DNA of 64,000 nt, from NCBI GenBank assembly GCA_003164785.1, contig PLUE01000028.1:1-64000 (forward strand), read 5' to 3'. Below, one piece after another: positions 7,445 to 16,334 of this stretch (positions within the stretch are counted from its first letter, which is position 1; each line of letters opens with the position of its first letter). Both the position numbers and the translations under genes were made by a program. The stretch comes from Gammaproteobacteria bacterium. Lineage in GTDB: Bacteria > Pseudomonadota > Gammaproteobacteria > Steroidobacterales > Steroidobacteraceae. The notes beneath the pieces are model-generated. The model was given only the letters and a program-made list of their open reading frames with translations. It was not told where the DNA came from and did no database searches.

Positions 7445-9310
7445 ATGTCAGACGATAAGCGAATGGCGGTTCGAATTCTCGTTGCCGACGACGAAGCCGA
7501 GGTGCGGGACGCGTACCGCCAGATCCTGTGCGAAGCCGACGTGAGCGCCGAGGCGGCGAAATTCCGCAGCATGCGCGACCGGTTGTTCGCCAACGGCGGC
7601 GAGCAGGCGAGGAAGCTTTCCAGCCGCAATGTCAGATTCGTGCCGGTGTTCTGCGAGGATGCCGAAGCCGCGGTGGCGGCGGTCCGTGCTTCCATCGCCG
7701 CGGACGATCCGTTCGCCACGGCGTTTCTGGACATGCGGATGCCGCCCGGCCCGGATGGTGTGTGGGCCGCCTCGCGCATTCGGGAATTGGATCCGGCGAT
7801 CGAAATCGTCGTTTGCACCGCCTACTCCGACGTCGATCCGGGGGAGATCGGCGGGCTGGTGCCGCCCGAGGAGAAACTGTCCTACCTGCAGAAGCCATTC
7901 CATCCGCACGAGATACGGCAGATGACGATTTCGCTGGCGAGCAAGTGGCGCGCGGAGCACCGCATCGTCAAGCTCGCTTACTTCGATCCGCTGACCGGCT
8001 TGTCCAACCGCGAGCAGTCGCGCAATCATTTGAGCAGCGCTCTGGCAGCGGCAGCGGGACGTCCCGGATCGGTCGCGTTGCTCTATCTCGATCTCGATAA
8101 CTTCAAGCGGGTCAACGACACGCTGGGGCATGCCGTCGGAGACGAGTTGCTGCGTCTCGTGGCGTCGCGACTGCGGCATTCTCTGCGCGCCGACACGAAT
8201 CATATCGGCCGTCTCGGCGGCGACGAATTCATCGTGATTCTGCCTGACGTGGGCCGCGCGGACGACGCGGCAGCCGTGGCGGCGCGATTGATCGCCGATT
8301 TGCAGCTGCCGATGCACCTCGATTTGCATACCCTGGTGATCACGCCGAGCATCGGCATCGCCCTAAGTCCGGTCGATGGAAGCGACGTCGACGTGCTGCT
8401 GCGCAACGCGGACCTGGCCATGTATTTCGCGAAGCGCAAGGGTCCGGGCATGTTCGCATTCTTCGATGCGGCCATGAACGCGTCGGCGCTGCGCCGCTTC
8501 ACCCTGGAGGCGAAGCTGCGCGGTGCGCTGGAGCGCGGCGAATTCAGTCTGAATTATCAACCGCAATTCGACGTCAGCACCGGCACGGTGGCCGGCATGG
8601 AGGCGCTGTTGCGATGGACTCATCCGGAGCTGGGTCAGGTGCAGCCGAACGATTTCATACCCGTCGCCGAGGAGACCGGCCTTATCTTGTCCATCGGTGA
8701 ATGGGTGCTGCGCACGGCATGCGGTCAGGCGAAAGCGTGGCTCGACGAAGGGCTGCCGGTGACCCGCATGGCGGTCAATGTGTCGGGTCTGCAATTCGCG
8801 CTCAAGGATTTTCCGGCGACCGTGGAGTCCATCCTTCGCGAATCGGGACTCGAGCCAGCCATGCTCGAACTGGAAATCACCGAGTCGGTGGTGATGGCGG
8901 ACGAGGCTTGGGCGGAGCAAGCCCTGCGGCAGTTGAAGGACCTGGGCGTGCAGCTGGCGATCGACGACTTCGGAACCGGTTATTCGAGCTTCGGCCGGCT
9001 GCGAAATTTTGCGGTCGATCGGCTGAAAATCGACCAATCGTTCATGACCAGCCTCATCGAATGCAGCGACAACCGCGCCATCGCCGCCGCCATCATCGCG
9101 ATGTCGCGGTCGCTGCGCATCAGCGTCACCGCCGAGGGGGTGGAGAATGTCCCGCAGCTCATGTTCCTGCAGGAACATGAGTGCCAGGAGGCTCAGGGCT
9201 TCCTGTTCAGCCGCGCATTGCCGGCGCTCGAAGCGCGCTCGCTGTTGCGACGTGCCGCCGACGCGACCAGCGGGACCCGCACCCAGCGTCTGAAGTCACT
9301 GATGGGCTGA
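7445..9310 (+). CDS. Response regulator with GGDEF and EAL domains (c-di-GMP turnover)
   Basis: 621 residues. The receiver domain starts VRILVADDEAEVRDAYR. The phospho-acceptor is Asp96 in TAFLDMRMPPG, unusually far from the N-terminus because about 40 residues are inserted after the first helix. A diguanylate cyclase domain has an intact GGDEF at 258-262 (RLGGDEFIVIL). A phosphodiesterase domain has EAL at 386-388 (MEALLRW), and the later IDDFGTGYSS and KIDQSF motifs are intact. Both enzymatic halves look competent, so the protein may switch between synthesis and hydrolysis of c-di-GMP. Start is the ATG at 7445, 17 bp after the kinase gene, which is its probable partner. Confidence 0.93.
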   Translation: MSDDKRMAVRILVADDEAEVRDAYRQILCEADVSAEAAKFRSMRDRLFANGGEQARKLSSRNVRFVPVFCEDAEAAVAAVRASIAADDPFATAFLDMRMPPGPDGVWAASRIRELDPAIEIVVCTAYSDVDPGEIGGLVPPEEKLSYLQKPFHPHEIRQMTISLASKWRAEHRIVKLAYFDPLTGLSNREQSRNHLSSALAAAAGRPGSVALLYLDLDNFKRVNDTLGHAVGDELLRLVASRLRHSLRADTNHIGRLGGDEFIVILPDVGRADDAAAVAARLIADLQLPMHLDLHTLVITPSIGIALSPVDGSDVDVLLRNADLAMYFAKRKGPGMFAFFDAAMNASALRRFTLEAKLRGALERGEFSLNYQPQFDVSTGTVAGMEALLRWTHPELGQVQPNDFIPVAEETGLILSIGEWVLRTACGQAKAWLDEGLPVTRMAVNVSGLQFALKDFPATVESILRESGLEPAMLELEITESVVMADEAWAEQALRQLKDLGVQLAIDDFGTGYSSFGRLRNFAVDRLKIDQSFMTSLIECSDNRAIAAAIIAMSRSLRISVTAEGVENVPQLMFLQEHECQEAQGFLFSRALPALEARSLLRRAADATSGTRTQRLKSLMG

Positions 9311-9440
9311 CGATCGGCGCGATGGTGCGCCGTGAAGCGCTGTCGGTGGCCGCCTACGAACGGTCGGGGCGGCAAAGCATGGTGAGCGGGCACCGCATGG
9401 TTAGAGTGGATGCAGCGGAGAGAGACAACGGAGAGAAACG

Positions 9441-9659
9441 ATGACCGATCGAGCGACGACGGATGAGCGGGAAAAGTTCGATCACAGCAATCACCCGACC
9501 GATCGATCGAAATCCGGCGACCTGCATGCGCCCGCCGGCGGCAAGGCCGAGAACTCCCGCGACTCGCGCGGCGGCATTCCGCAGAAGGATCCGCTGACAC
9601 CGCCGGATTCGGTCAACCGGGGTGCGTCTGCGTGGCAAAGCCCCCCGCAGAACTCGTAA
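9441..9659 (+). CDS. Small hydrophilic hypothetical protein
   Basis: 72 residues, very polar and rich in Ser, Asp, Lys, Pro and Gly, with no hydrophobic stretch; probably disordered. The ATG at 9441 is preceded by a purine-rich GGAGAGAAACG stretch, a plausible ribosome binding site. The protein resembles small stress-associated or general hypothetical proteins in composition only. It stands alone between the c-di-GMP regulator and sodB. Not recognised. Confidence 0.5.
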   Translation: MTDRATTDEREKFDHSNHPTDRSKSGDLHAPAGGKAENSRDSRGGIPQKDPLTPPDSVNRGASAWQSPPQNS

Positions 9660-9729
9660 CCTGTATCATTGCAAATCCGAACGCGCGACTTCCCGCGCCG
9701 TCGGACGAAAAGAACACCAAGGAGTTTCA

Positions 9730-10329
9730 ATGGCAACACCAATTTCCCTTCCTCCGCTGCCCTGGGCCGAGAACGCGTTGGATCCCGTCATATCCGCCAA
9801 CACGATCAGCTTTCATTACGGCAAGCATCACAAGACCTACGTTGAAAATCTGAACAAGTTGATTGCCGGCACCGAGTATGCCGACTTGCCGCTCGAGAAG
9901 ATCGTCAGTGCGACCGCGGGCAAGTCCGACAAATCGGCAATATTCAACAATGCGGCGCAGACGTGGAACCACACGTTCTACTGGAATTCCTTGCGCCCGA
10001 ATGGTGGCGGCGAGCCGCCTGCTGCGTTGAAGCAAAAGATCGAAGCGGCCTTCGGAAGCGTGGACGCCTGCAAGAAGGAATTGTCCGCCACTTCCGTCTC
10101 GCAGTTCGGCAGCGGTTGGGGATGGCTCGTGGCGGACGGCTCGACGCTCAAAATCGTCAAGACGGCCAATGCCGAGACACCGTTCACCCAGGGGCTCAAG
10201 CCGCTGCTCACGTTGGACGTCTGGGAGCATGCCTATTATCTGGACTACCAGAACAAGCGGGCTGCACATCTCGACGCGGTGTTGGATAAGTTGATCAACT
10301 GGGAGTTCGCCGCCCAAAATCTTGGGTGA
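9730..10329 (+). CDS. sodB: Superoxide dismutase, Fe type
   Basis: Converts superoxide to hydrogen peroxide and oxygen. The 199-residue length fits FeSOD. Metal ligands are visible: the histidine in [11 protein letters not shown] near residue 27, the histidine in [11 protein letters not shown] near 74, and Asp and His in [13 protein letters not shown] near 158-162. The [11 protein letters not shown] sequence and the FGSGWGWLV segment are typical of the iron form, though metal preference cannot be proven from sequence. ATG at 9730 follows AAGGAGTTTCA, a good ribosome binding site. No signal peptide, so cytosolic. Followed by a strong hairpin. Confidence 0.95.
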   Translation: MATPISLPPLPWAENALDPVISANTISFHYGKHHKTYVENLNKLIAGTEYADLPLEKIVSATAGKSDKSAIFNNAAQTWNHTFYWNSLRPNGGGEPPAALKQKIEAAFGSVDACKKELSATSVSQFGSGWGWLVADGSTLKIVKTANAETPFTQGLKPLLTLDVWEHAYYLDYQNKRAAHLDAVLDKLINWEFAAQNLG

Positions 10330-10347
10330 CGTTCTCGTCCTGGCGCA

Positions 10348-10387
10348 TGTGGGACGGTGCCCTGCCCGATGGGGGCGCCGTCCTACA
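10348..10387 (+). repeat. REP-like hairpin between sodB and the SYLF gene
   Basis: Near-perfect 14-bp inverted repeat: left arm 10348-10361 (TGTGGGACGGTGCC), right arm 10374-10387, with G-U pairs only as imperfections and a 12-base loop. No T-run follows, so it is not a classic intrinsic terminator. The TGTGGGA... opening resembles REP elements of pseudomonads and xanthomonads, but only one copy was noticed in this window. Confidence 0.6.
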
Positions 10388-10444
10388 GATCTTCGAGGAA
10401 CGGCAGCTTATCGTCTTGCCTGTTCTCAACAAAGGTCCAGGATT

Positions 10445-11020
10445 ATGAAATTCATTCCCCGCGCATTGGCAGTTTGCGCCGCATTGACTCTGTCGGTATC
10501 TGCGTTCGCCGCCAGCAACTACCACGACACCATCAATCTTTTCAAGAACGCGGGCGAAAGCTCCTCATTCTTCGACAACAGCTACGCCTATGCTGTATTC
10601 CCCACCATCGGCGAGGGCGCCGTCGGTATCGGCGGAGCGAGAGGCAAGGGCCACGTCTACGTTCACGGAAAATGGGTCGGAAACGTCACCATGGACCAGG
10701 TGAGCCTGGGCTTCCAGTTGGGCGGCAAGGCGTTCAGCCAGATCATTTTCTTCGAGGACAAGCGCTCGTTGGACGAGTTCGAAGGCGGCAGCTACGAGTT
10801 CGCCGGCGATGCGAGCGCGGTTGCGATCACGGCCGGCGCCTCGGCCTCGGCCGGAACCAACGGCACAGACGCAGGCGTGAGCGGCGGCAAGAAGGACGCC
10901 GCAACCTATGGCCACTACCAGAAAGGCACCGTGGTGTTCACGATCGCCAAGGGCGGCCTGATGGGACAGGTGGCGGTCGCCGGTCAGAAGTTCAAGTACA
11001 CGCCGCGCACCGCGTCTTAG
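10445..11020 (+). CDS. Exported SYLF (YSC84-like) lipid-binding domain protein
   Basis: 191 residues with a Sec signal peptide (MKFIPRALAVCAALTLSVSAFA, cleavage after AFA). The mature part is a SYLF/YSC84 domain: FKNAGESSSFFDNSYAYAVFPTIGEGAVGIGGA, then GFQLGGKAFSQIIFFED and the glycine/alanine-rich C-terminal strands. SYLF domains bind phosphoinositides in eukaryotes; in bacteria they are periplasmic proteins of uncertain role. The ATG at 10445 follows an AGGATT ribosome binding site. Monocistronic, ending before a terminator shared with the convergent methyltransferase gene. Confidence 0.85.
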   Translation: MKFIPRALAVCAALTLSVSAFAASNYHDTINLFKNAGESSSFFDNSYAYAVFPTIGEGAVGIGGARGKGHVYVHGKWVGNVTMDQVSLGFQLGGKAFSQIIFFEDKRSLDEFEGGSYEFAGDASAVAITAGASASAGTNGTDAGVSGGKKDAATYGHYQKGTVVFTIAKGGLMGQVAVAGQKFKYTPRTAS

Positions 11021-11079
11021 TACTGTTGCCGAATAGGGCGACATGACGCCGGCGCGTGCCGGAGTCAGGGTGGAGATCG

Positions 11080-11109
11080 AACGCCCCGGCCAATCCCCGG
11101 GGCGTTTTT
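11080..11109. terminator. Intrinsic terminator between convergent genes
   Basis: Perfect 10-bp stem AACGCCCCGG/CCGGGGCGTT at 11080-11089 and 11097-11106 with a 7-base loop; the T-run 11105-11109 serves the plus strand. It terminates the SYLF gene and abuts the 3' end of the convergent methyltransferase gene. Confidence 0.85.
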
Positions 11110-11711
11110 CATGCTGGTTCCTTGGTGAAAACCAGCAGTCGGTTGAATGCCGGCAGGTCATGGTCGGCATCGAGGCGCAGACCGATGCCGGCGCCCAGCG
11201 CGGTGACCGCACCGATGTCGCGAACACCCGATTCAGGGTCGCGAGCTTGGAGCATGCGATCGAATTCCAGATTGCCGGGCGAGGTGTATCCCCCGTCGTA
11301 GCGGAACGGGCCATAGATGCAGAGCAACCCACCCGGGGCCAGGATGGCGCCGATTCCCTGGAACAAGGCGGCGACTTCCACCCATGACATGATGTGCAGG
11401 GTGTTGGCGGTGAACACGGCGTCGACGCTGCGCACCGGCCAAACGCTCTGACGGACATCGAGCACGGTCGCAGGCCGCACATTGGCGCCGCCCTCCGTCT
11501 GCACCCTCGCTGTCAGGCCCTCGAGGTACGGCAGCTGCTCTGTGGGGTGCCAGACCAGATGCGGCAGTTGCGCCGCAAAATACACGGCGTGTTGGCCGGT
11601 GCCGCTGCCGATCTCGAGGACCTGGGATCGGCCGGCGAATCGCGCGCGCAAGACCTCGAGAATCGGCTGCTTATTGCGTTCACACGCCTCTGAAAACGGC
11701 AACACGTGCAT
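11109..11711 (-). CDS. DUF938 family class I SAM-dependent methyltransferase
   Basis: 200 residues. Starts MHVLPFSEACERNKQPIL, then the SAM-binding glycine motif VLEIGSGTGQHAVYFA near residue 33, WHPTEQLPYL, and the family block FTANTLHIMSWVEV near 100 followed by GGLLCIYGPFRYDG. These are hallmarks of the DUF938 family, conserved in proteobacteria and of unknown substrate. Length is normal for the family. Monocistronic, convergent with the SYLF gene and divergent from the DUF1993 gene about 100 bp away. Confidence 0.88.
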   Translation of the reverse strand: MHVLPFSEACERNKQPILEVLRARFAGRSQVLEIGSGTGQHAVYFAAQLPHLVWHPTEQLPYLEGLTARVQTEGGANVRPATVLDVRQSVWPVRSVDAVFTANTLHIMSWVEVAALFQGIGAILAPGGLLCIYGPFRYDGGYTSPGNLEFDRMLQARDPESGVRDIGAVTALGAGIGLRLDADHDLPAFNRLLVFTKEPA

Positions 11712-11810
11712 CTCCTTGGAGGTGTCGGTGGAGCGGGTATTGTAGCAAGCACCGCGGCGTTGTTTTCGCTACAGTGTCGCCCGTCCGACCGTGTACCAAG
11801 GAGATTCCAG

Positions 11811-12320
11811 ATGACGCTTTCCCTGTACGATTTTTCCATTCCCGCCCTGATCCGCGGCCTGACCAATTTGTCGGCAATCCTGGACAAGGCGGCCGCGCAT
11901 GCCGCCGCCAAGAAGTTCGATAGCCTCGTTCTCGTCCAGGCGCGTCTGTATCCCGACATGCATCCCTTGGTGCGCCAGATTCAGATCGCCTGCGACACGG
12001 CCAAGGGCGCTGCCGGCCGGCTTGCGGACGTCGAGGTGCCGAAGCACGAGGACAACGAAGTCACTCTGGACGATTTGAAGAAGCGCATCGCCAAGACAGT
12101 GGACTTCTTGAAGACCGTCACGCCCGAGCAGTTGAAAGGGGCGGAAGATCGCACGATCGAGATCAAATTCCCCAACGGTGCGTGGAAATTCACCGCGCCG
12201 GCCTATGTCACTGATTTCGTGCTGCCGAACTTCTATTTCCATGAAAGCATGGTGTATGCATTGCTGCGCAAGAGCGGCGTGGAAATCGGCAAGGGCGACT
12301 TCCTGGGCGCGATCCAGTAG
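11811..12320 (+). CDS. DUF1993 domain-containing protein
   Basis: 169 residues. The N-terminal MTLSLYDFSIPALIRGLTNL, the central LYPDMHPLVRQIQIACDTAKG and the C-terminal LPNFYFHESMVYALLRKSGVEIGKGDFLG are the conserved segments of DUF1993, a four-helix DinB-like fold of unknown function. ATG at 11811 is preceded by AAGGAGATTCCAG, a strong ribosome binding site. Cytosolic, monocistronic, convergent with mfd across a GC hairpin. Confidence 0.9.
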   Translation: MTLSLYDFSIPALIRGLTNLSAILDKAAAHAAAKKFDSLVLVQARLYPDMHPLVRQIQIACDTAKGAAGRLADVEVPKHEDNEVTLDDLKKRIAKTVDFLKTVTPEQLKGAEDRTIEIKFPNGAWKFTAPAYVTDFVLPNFYFHESMVYALLRKSGVEIGKGDFLGAIQ

Positions 12321-12330
12321 CCGGAGGCCG

Positions 12331-12357
12331 GCCGACGGGCGGTCGCGCGCCGTCGGC
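12331..12357. terminator. GC hairpin between convergent DUF1993 and mfd genes
   Basis: Perfect 8-bp arms GCCGACGG (12331-12338) and CCGTCGGC (12350-12357) with an 11-base loop, lying in the 49-bp gap between two convergent stop codons. There is no T-run on either strand, so a role in termination or 3'-end protection is inferred from position only. Confidence 0.45.
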
Positions 12358-12369
12358 GGGCGACCCCGC

Positions 12370-15300
12370 TCAGGTGAGTAGTTCGACCAGCATTTCGATG
12401 CGGGTGAACAAGTTCTCCTCGCTCCTGGCATCGTGCGAGAACCGAAGCTTCAGGGGGCCGTCGAGCCGATAGTCCTTCGGCTTGCCCTGGACCAGCTTCA
12501 ATATCCGCTTCGGATCGATCTTGTTCTGTTCCTCGAAGATGATGTAACCGCTCGTCGCGGCGGCGTCGATCTTGCGGATGCCGATCTCGCCGGCACGCAA
12601 TTTGATCTGCGCGGTTCGAAACAGCGATTGCGCATATTGCGGCATGGGACCGAACCGATCGATCATCTCGACCTTCAGTTCGTCGAGTTCCTCGCGCGAC
12701 GCAGTGCTGGCGATGCGCTTGTACAGCACCAGGCGCAGATGCACATCAGGCACGTAGTCTTCCGGGATCAACGCCGGCAGGTGCAGTTCCACCTCCGGGC
12801 CGGCGTCCATGGGCTTTTCCAGGTCGGCTTGTTTGCCGACCTTGAGAGCCGCCACGGCGCGCTCCAGCAGCTCCATGTAGAGTGTGTAGCCGATCTCATG
12901 GATCTGGCCGCTCTGTTCGTCGCCCAGGAGCTCGCCGGCGCCGCGAATCTCGAGATCGTGAGTCGCGAGCGTGAAACCCGCACCCAGTTCCTCGAGCGAC
13001 TCCAGCGCTTCCAGCCGCTTCACCGCATCCGCGGTCATCGCCTTGCGCGGTGGCGTGATGAGGTAGGCATAGGCTCTGTGGTGCGAGCGGCCGACGCGAC
13101 CGCGCAGCTGGTGGAGCTGCGCCAATCCGAAGCGATCCGCGCGATCGATGATGATGGTGTTGGCGGTCGGCACGTCGATGCCGCTCTCGATGATGGTCGT
13201 GCAGACCAGCACGTTGAAGCGGCGATGGTAGAAGTCGAGCATGAGTTGCTCGAGCTCGCGTTCGCGCATCTGGCCGTGACCGACCGCGACGTTGGCTTCC
13301 GGGACGAGTTCGCGAATGGCCTGTGCGGTCTTTTCGATCGTCTCGACGACATTGTGGACGAAGTAGATCTGGCCGCCGCGGCGGATCTCGCGCATGGCCG
13401 CTTCGCGGACGATGGTTTCGTTCCATTCCAACACGAAGGTCTTCACCGCGAGGCGCTCGGCCGGCGGGGTCGTGATGAGGGACAGGTCGCGCAGGCCGCC
13501 CATGGCCATGTTCAATGTGCGCGGAATCGGGGTTGCCGTGAGCGTCAGCACGTCGACCTCGGTGCGCAGCGCCTTGAGCTTTTCCTTGTCGCGGACCCCG
13601 AAACGATGCTCTTCATCGACGACGATCAAGCCAAGATCCTTGAATTTGATCTTGCCCTGCAGGAGCCGCTGGGTTGCGATGACGATGTCCACCGTGCCGC
13701 CGGCCACACCGGCGACGACGGCATCGGCTTCCTTGTTGGTGCGAAAGCGCGACAGGCTTTCGACGCGCACCGGCCAGTCGGCGAAGCGGTCGGCGAACGT
13801 CGTGAAATGTTGCTGCGCGAGCAAGGTGGTCGGCACCAGCACGGCCACCTGCTTGTTGGCTTGAACGGCGACGAAGGCGGCCCGCAGGGCGACTTCGGTC
13901 TTGCCGAAGCCGACGTCGCCGCAGACCACCCGGTCCATGGGCTTGTCGGACTTCATGTCGCCGAGCACGGCGTCGATGGCGCTTGCCTGATCGGCGGTTT
14001 CCTCGAAGCGAAAGCCGGCCTGGAAGGCGCGGTACTCGGCTTCGCCGGAGGCCATGCGGGTGCCCTCGCGGGCCGCGCGTCGCGAGTACAGGTCGAGGAG
14101 TTCGGCCGCCACGTCCCGGATGCGCTGGGCGGCCTTGCGTCTCGCCCTTTGCCACTGCTCGCCGCCGAGCTTGTGCAACGGCGCGGTTTCCGCGGGCGCG
14201 CCCGTGTAGCGCGACACCAGATGCAAGGCCTGGACGGGCACGTACAGCTTGTCGCCGTCGGCATATTCGAGCACCAGGAACTCGCCGGTGTATCCGGCGA
14301 CGTCCATGGTCTGCAGTCCCACGTAGCGCCCGACGCCATAGGATTCGTGGACCACCGGCGCCCCGATCCGCAGGTCCGTGAGTTCCTTGAGGATCTTGGC
14401 GGGATCGCGCTCGGCGCGGCGCCGGCGGCGTTCCTGCCGCGCACGGTCGCCGAACAATTGCGCTTCGGTGAGAATCTCGAGCGGCGGATGTTCCAGCCGC
14501 AGTCCCGACACCGCGCCGGACACCGTGACCCCCAGCTTTTGGTCGCCGGCGAGGAAGCTCGCGAAATTATCGAATATCTTGGCGTTGATGTTGCGCCCGC
14601 GAAGCAGCTCAAGCAGCAGTTCGCGTCGCCCGGCGGATTCCGCCGCGAGCAGGACGCGCGCCGGGCTGCCCGCGAGATGCGCCACGAGTTCCGCCGCCGG
14701 CTGTTCGGCGCGGGCGTCGATCTTGACTTGTGCGGGGGCGAGCGAGGCGAAATTCTGAACCTGTCCGGAGGTTCCCGGCGGCCACTCGAAGGTGCGCAGG
14801 TCGATGCGTTGCCAGGCCTCGTAGGCGGCGCGAAATTCGGCCGGCGGCAGGTAGAGTTCCGCAGGATCCAAAATGGGTCTATGCCGATCGTGGCGGAGCT
14901 GCTCGTGCCGCTCGACGATGCCATTCCATAGAGAGTCGACCGAGGCGTTGGCCTCGTTCATGTCGACCAGCACGCTGTCGGGCGGCAGGTATTCGAACAG
15001 ATGCGACGTGCGTTCGAAGAACAGCGGCAGGAAGAATTCCACGCCGCCGGGGGCCTGCCCCAGGCTTACATCACGATAGATTGCCTGCTCGCTGAGGTCG
15101 CCGGTGAAGCGCAACCGATAGCGGCGGCGGAATTCGCGCACCGCATCCGGGTTGAGCGGCGTTTCCCGCGCCGGCAACAACTGGATCCGGTCCAGCTTGT
15201 CCCCCGAGCGTTGCGTGTCGGGATCGAAATGTCGAATGGTCTCGACGTCCTGGTCCAACATGTCGATGCGGTACGGGCTGTCGGAACCCATCGGAAAGAC

Positions 15301-15831
15301 ATCGATCAACGAGCCGCGCACCGCGAACTCACCGTGCGCCACGACCTGGGTGACGGCGGCGTACCCGGCCATCGCCAGCTGCGCCCGGAGGGCGTCCATG
15401 TCCAAGGTCTCCCCGACGTGCACCTTCAGCGAATAGGCTTCGACGTAGCTGCGGGGCGCCAGGCGCTGCAACAGCGTATCGATGGCGACCAGCCACACTC
15501 CCTTGCGTGCGCGCGGCAGTTCGGCGAGCGTCGCGAGTCGTGCCGACGTGATGTCCGGATGGGCGGAAAAACCATCGTAGGGCAGCGTTTCCAGATCGGG
15601 AAAAACGCGTACCGACAGGCCCTTGCCGGCAAAGAAGGCGATTTCGTCGCTCAAGCCCTCGGCGTCTCGGGAGTTTTGGGTGATGACGATCAGCGGGCCG
15701 CTGGCTTTAGCCGCGGCTTCGGCGATCGCGAGCGCCGGGGCTGCACCGTATAGCTTGCCCCATTTGACGAGGGGGGAATCACGGGTCGGGAGAGCGGGAT
15801 CGATTAAGGGCATTTCTTCGCAAACGGACAA
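12370..15831 (-). CDS. mfd: Transcription-repair coupling factor Mfd
   Basis: 1153-residue ATP-dependent DNA translocase that removes RNA polymerase stalled at lesions and recruits UvrA. The UvrB-like N-terminal part starts near residue 20 and includes VFPDLETLPYDGFSAHPDI. The RNA-polymerase-interacting domain lies around 480-550. Helicase motifs follow: Walker A CGDVGFGKTEVALRAAF near 640, DEEHRFGV near 740, TATPIPRTLNMA, and GRVGRSHHRAYAYL near 915, then a TRCF domain. Length matches E. coli (1148). Start is ATG at 15831; a second in-frame ATG 21 bp later is possible. A GC hairpin lies upstream, between mfd and the preceding small gene. Confidence 0.97.
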   Translation of the reverse strand: MSVCEEMPLIDPALPTRDSPLVKWGKLYGAAPALAIAEAAAKASGPLIVITQNSRDAEGLSDEIAFFAGKGLSVRVFPDLETLPYDGFSAHPDITSARLATLAELPRARKGVWLVAIDTLLQRLAPRSYVEAYSLKVHVGETLDMDALRAQLAMAGYAAVTQVVAHGEFAVRGSLIDVFPMGSDSPYRIDMLDQDVETIRHFDPDTQRSGDKLDRIQLLPARETPLNPDAVREFRRRYRLRFTGDLSEQAIYRDVSLGQAPGGVEFFLPLFFERTSHLFEYLPPDSVLVDMNEANASVDSLWNGIVERHEQLRHDRHRPILDPAELYLPPAEFRAAYEAWQRIDLRTFEWPPGTSGQVQNFASLAPAQVKIDARAEQPAAELVAHLAGSPARVLLAAESAGRRELLLELLRGRNINAKIFDNFASFLAGDQKLGVTVSGAVSGLRLEHPPLEILTEAQLFGDRARQERRRRRAERDPAKILKELTDLRIGAPVVHESYGVGRYVGLQTMDVAGYTGEFLVLEYADGDKLYVPVQALHLVSRYTGAPAETAPLHKLGGEQWQRARRKAAQRIRDVAAELLDLYSRRAAREGTRMASGEAEYRAFQAGFRFEETADQASAIDAVLGDMKSDKPMDRVVCGDVGFGKTEVALRAAFVAVQANKQVAVLVPTTLLAQQHFTTFADRFADWPVRVESLSRFRTNKEADAVVAGVAGGTVDIVIATQRLLQGKIKFKDLGLIVVDEEHRFGVRDKEKLKALRTEVDVLTLTATPIPRTLNMAMGGLRDLSLITTPPAERLAVKTFVLEWNETIVREAAMREIRRGGQIYFVHNVVETIEKTAQAIRELVPEANVAVGHGQMRERELEQLMLDFYHRRFNVLVCTTIIESGIDVPTANTIIIDRADRFGLAQLHQLRGRVGRSHHRAYAYLITPPRKAMTADAVKRLEALESLEELGAGFTLATHDLEIRGAGELLGDEQSGQIHEIGYTLYMELLERAVAALKVGKQADLEKPMDAGPEVELHLPALIPEDYVPDVHLRLVLYKRIASTASREELDELKVEMIDRFGPMPQYAQSLFRTAQIKLRAGEIGIRKIDAAATSGYIIFEEQNKIDPKRILKLVQGKPKDYRLDGPLKLRFSHDARSEENLFTRIEMLVELLT

Positions 15832-15840
15832 ACGATGAGC

Positions 15841-15867
15841 GCCCGCCGCGAGCGGGTCGCGGCGGGC
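15841..15867. terminator. GC hairpin between the small exported-protein gene and mfd
   Basis: Perfect 11-bp arms GCCCGCCGCGA (15841-15851) and TCGCGGCGGGC (15857-15867) with loop GCGGG. It lies between the stop of the minus-strand gene at 15904 and the mfd start. No T-run follows, so it may attenuate read-through into mfd or stabilise the upstream message rather than terminate fully. Confidence 0.45.
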
Positions 15868-15903
15868 CTAGCTGAAACGAACCTTAAGTTTACGCGATTG
15901 TCG

Positions 15904-16206
15904 TCAAGAATTCGCCGTGACGCTGTGAATCACACGCTCACGCTCGAAATAGACGATGAAGCCGGGATACTCCCAGCGCGAGATCGGGGGTTGCCCGACG
16001 GCCGGCACCTTGGACACGGGTGCGCCGAACTTGCTCGCCACCTGGTCCATGGTCATCCCGCGCGTCGGCGTGGCAATGTCGGACTCCTTGACCGCGATTC
16101 CAGAGTCCACCGCCACCGTCTCCGCCCGGGTCGATGCGGCCATGCCGGCGATTCCAGCCGCACTCAGGGCGAGAACCGCGACGACAGTTGAGCTTCGACA
16201 GGCCAT
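15904..16206 (-). CDS. Small exported protein of unknown function
   Basis: 100 residues with a Sec signal peptide (hydrophobic 8-22, cleavage near ASTRA). The mature part carries the phrase RGMTMDQVASKFGAP and later ISRWEYPGFIVYFER. This layout recalls small SmpA/OmlA-fold (BamE-like) periplasmic proteins, in which a short helix precedes a beta strand containing a Trp-Glu-Tyr motif. No lipobox is seen. It is transcribed toward mfd and is divergent from lolC. The function is not known. Confidence 0.75.
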   Translation of the reverse strand: MACRSSTVVAVLALSAAGIAGMAASTRAETVAVDSGIAVKESDIATPTRGMTMDQVASKFGAPVSKVPAVGQPPISRWEYPGFIVYFERERVIHSVTANS

Positions 16207-16334
16207 GGCACACCTCTATTGTTATGCATGAATGCAACCCTTACCGGTCAAATAATACCATTGCCGCTCCGCGGCGATCGGTGACCCATTTAACACTCTG
16301 ATTGCATTGCCATTCTGTGGTTTAATCGCCGCGC

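Noticed and set aside
12433..14931. Long 832-codon plus-strand frame antisense to mfd
   Set aside because: Antisense shadow of a GC-rich gene; its frame simply mirrors Mfd codons. Mfd is unambiguous on the other strand.
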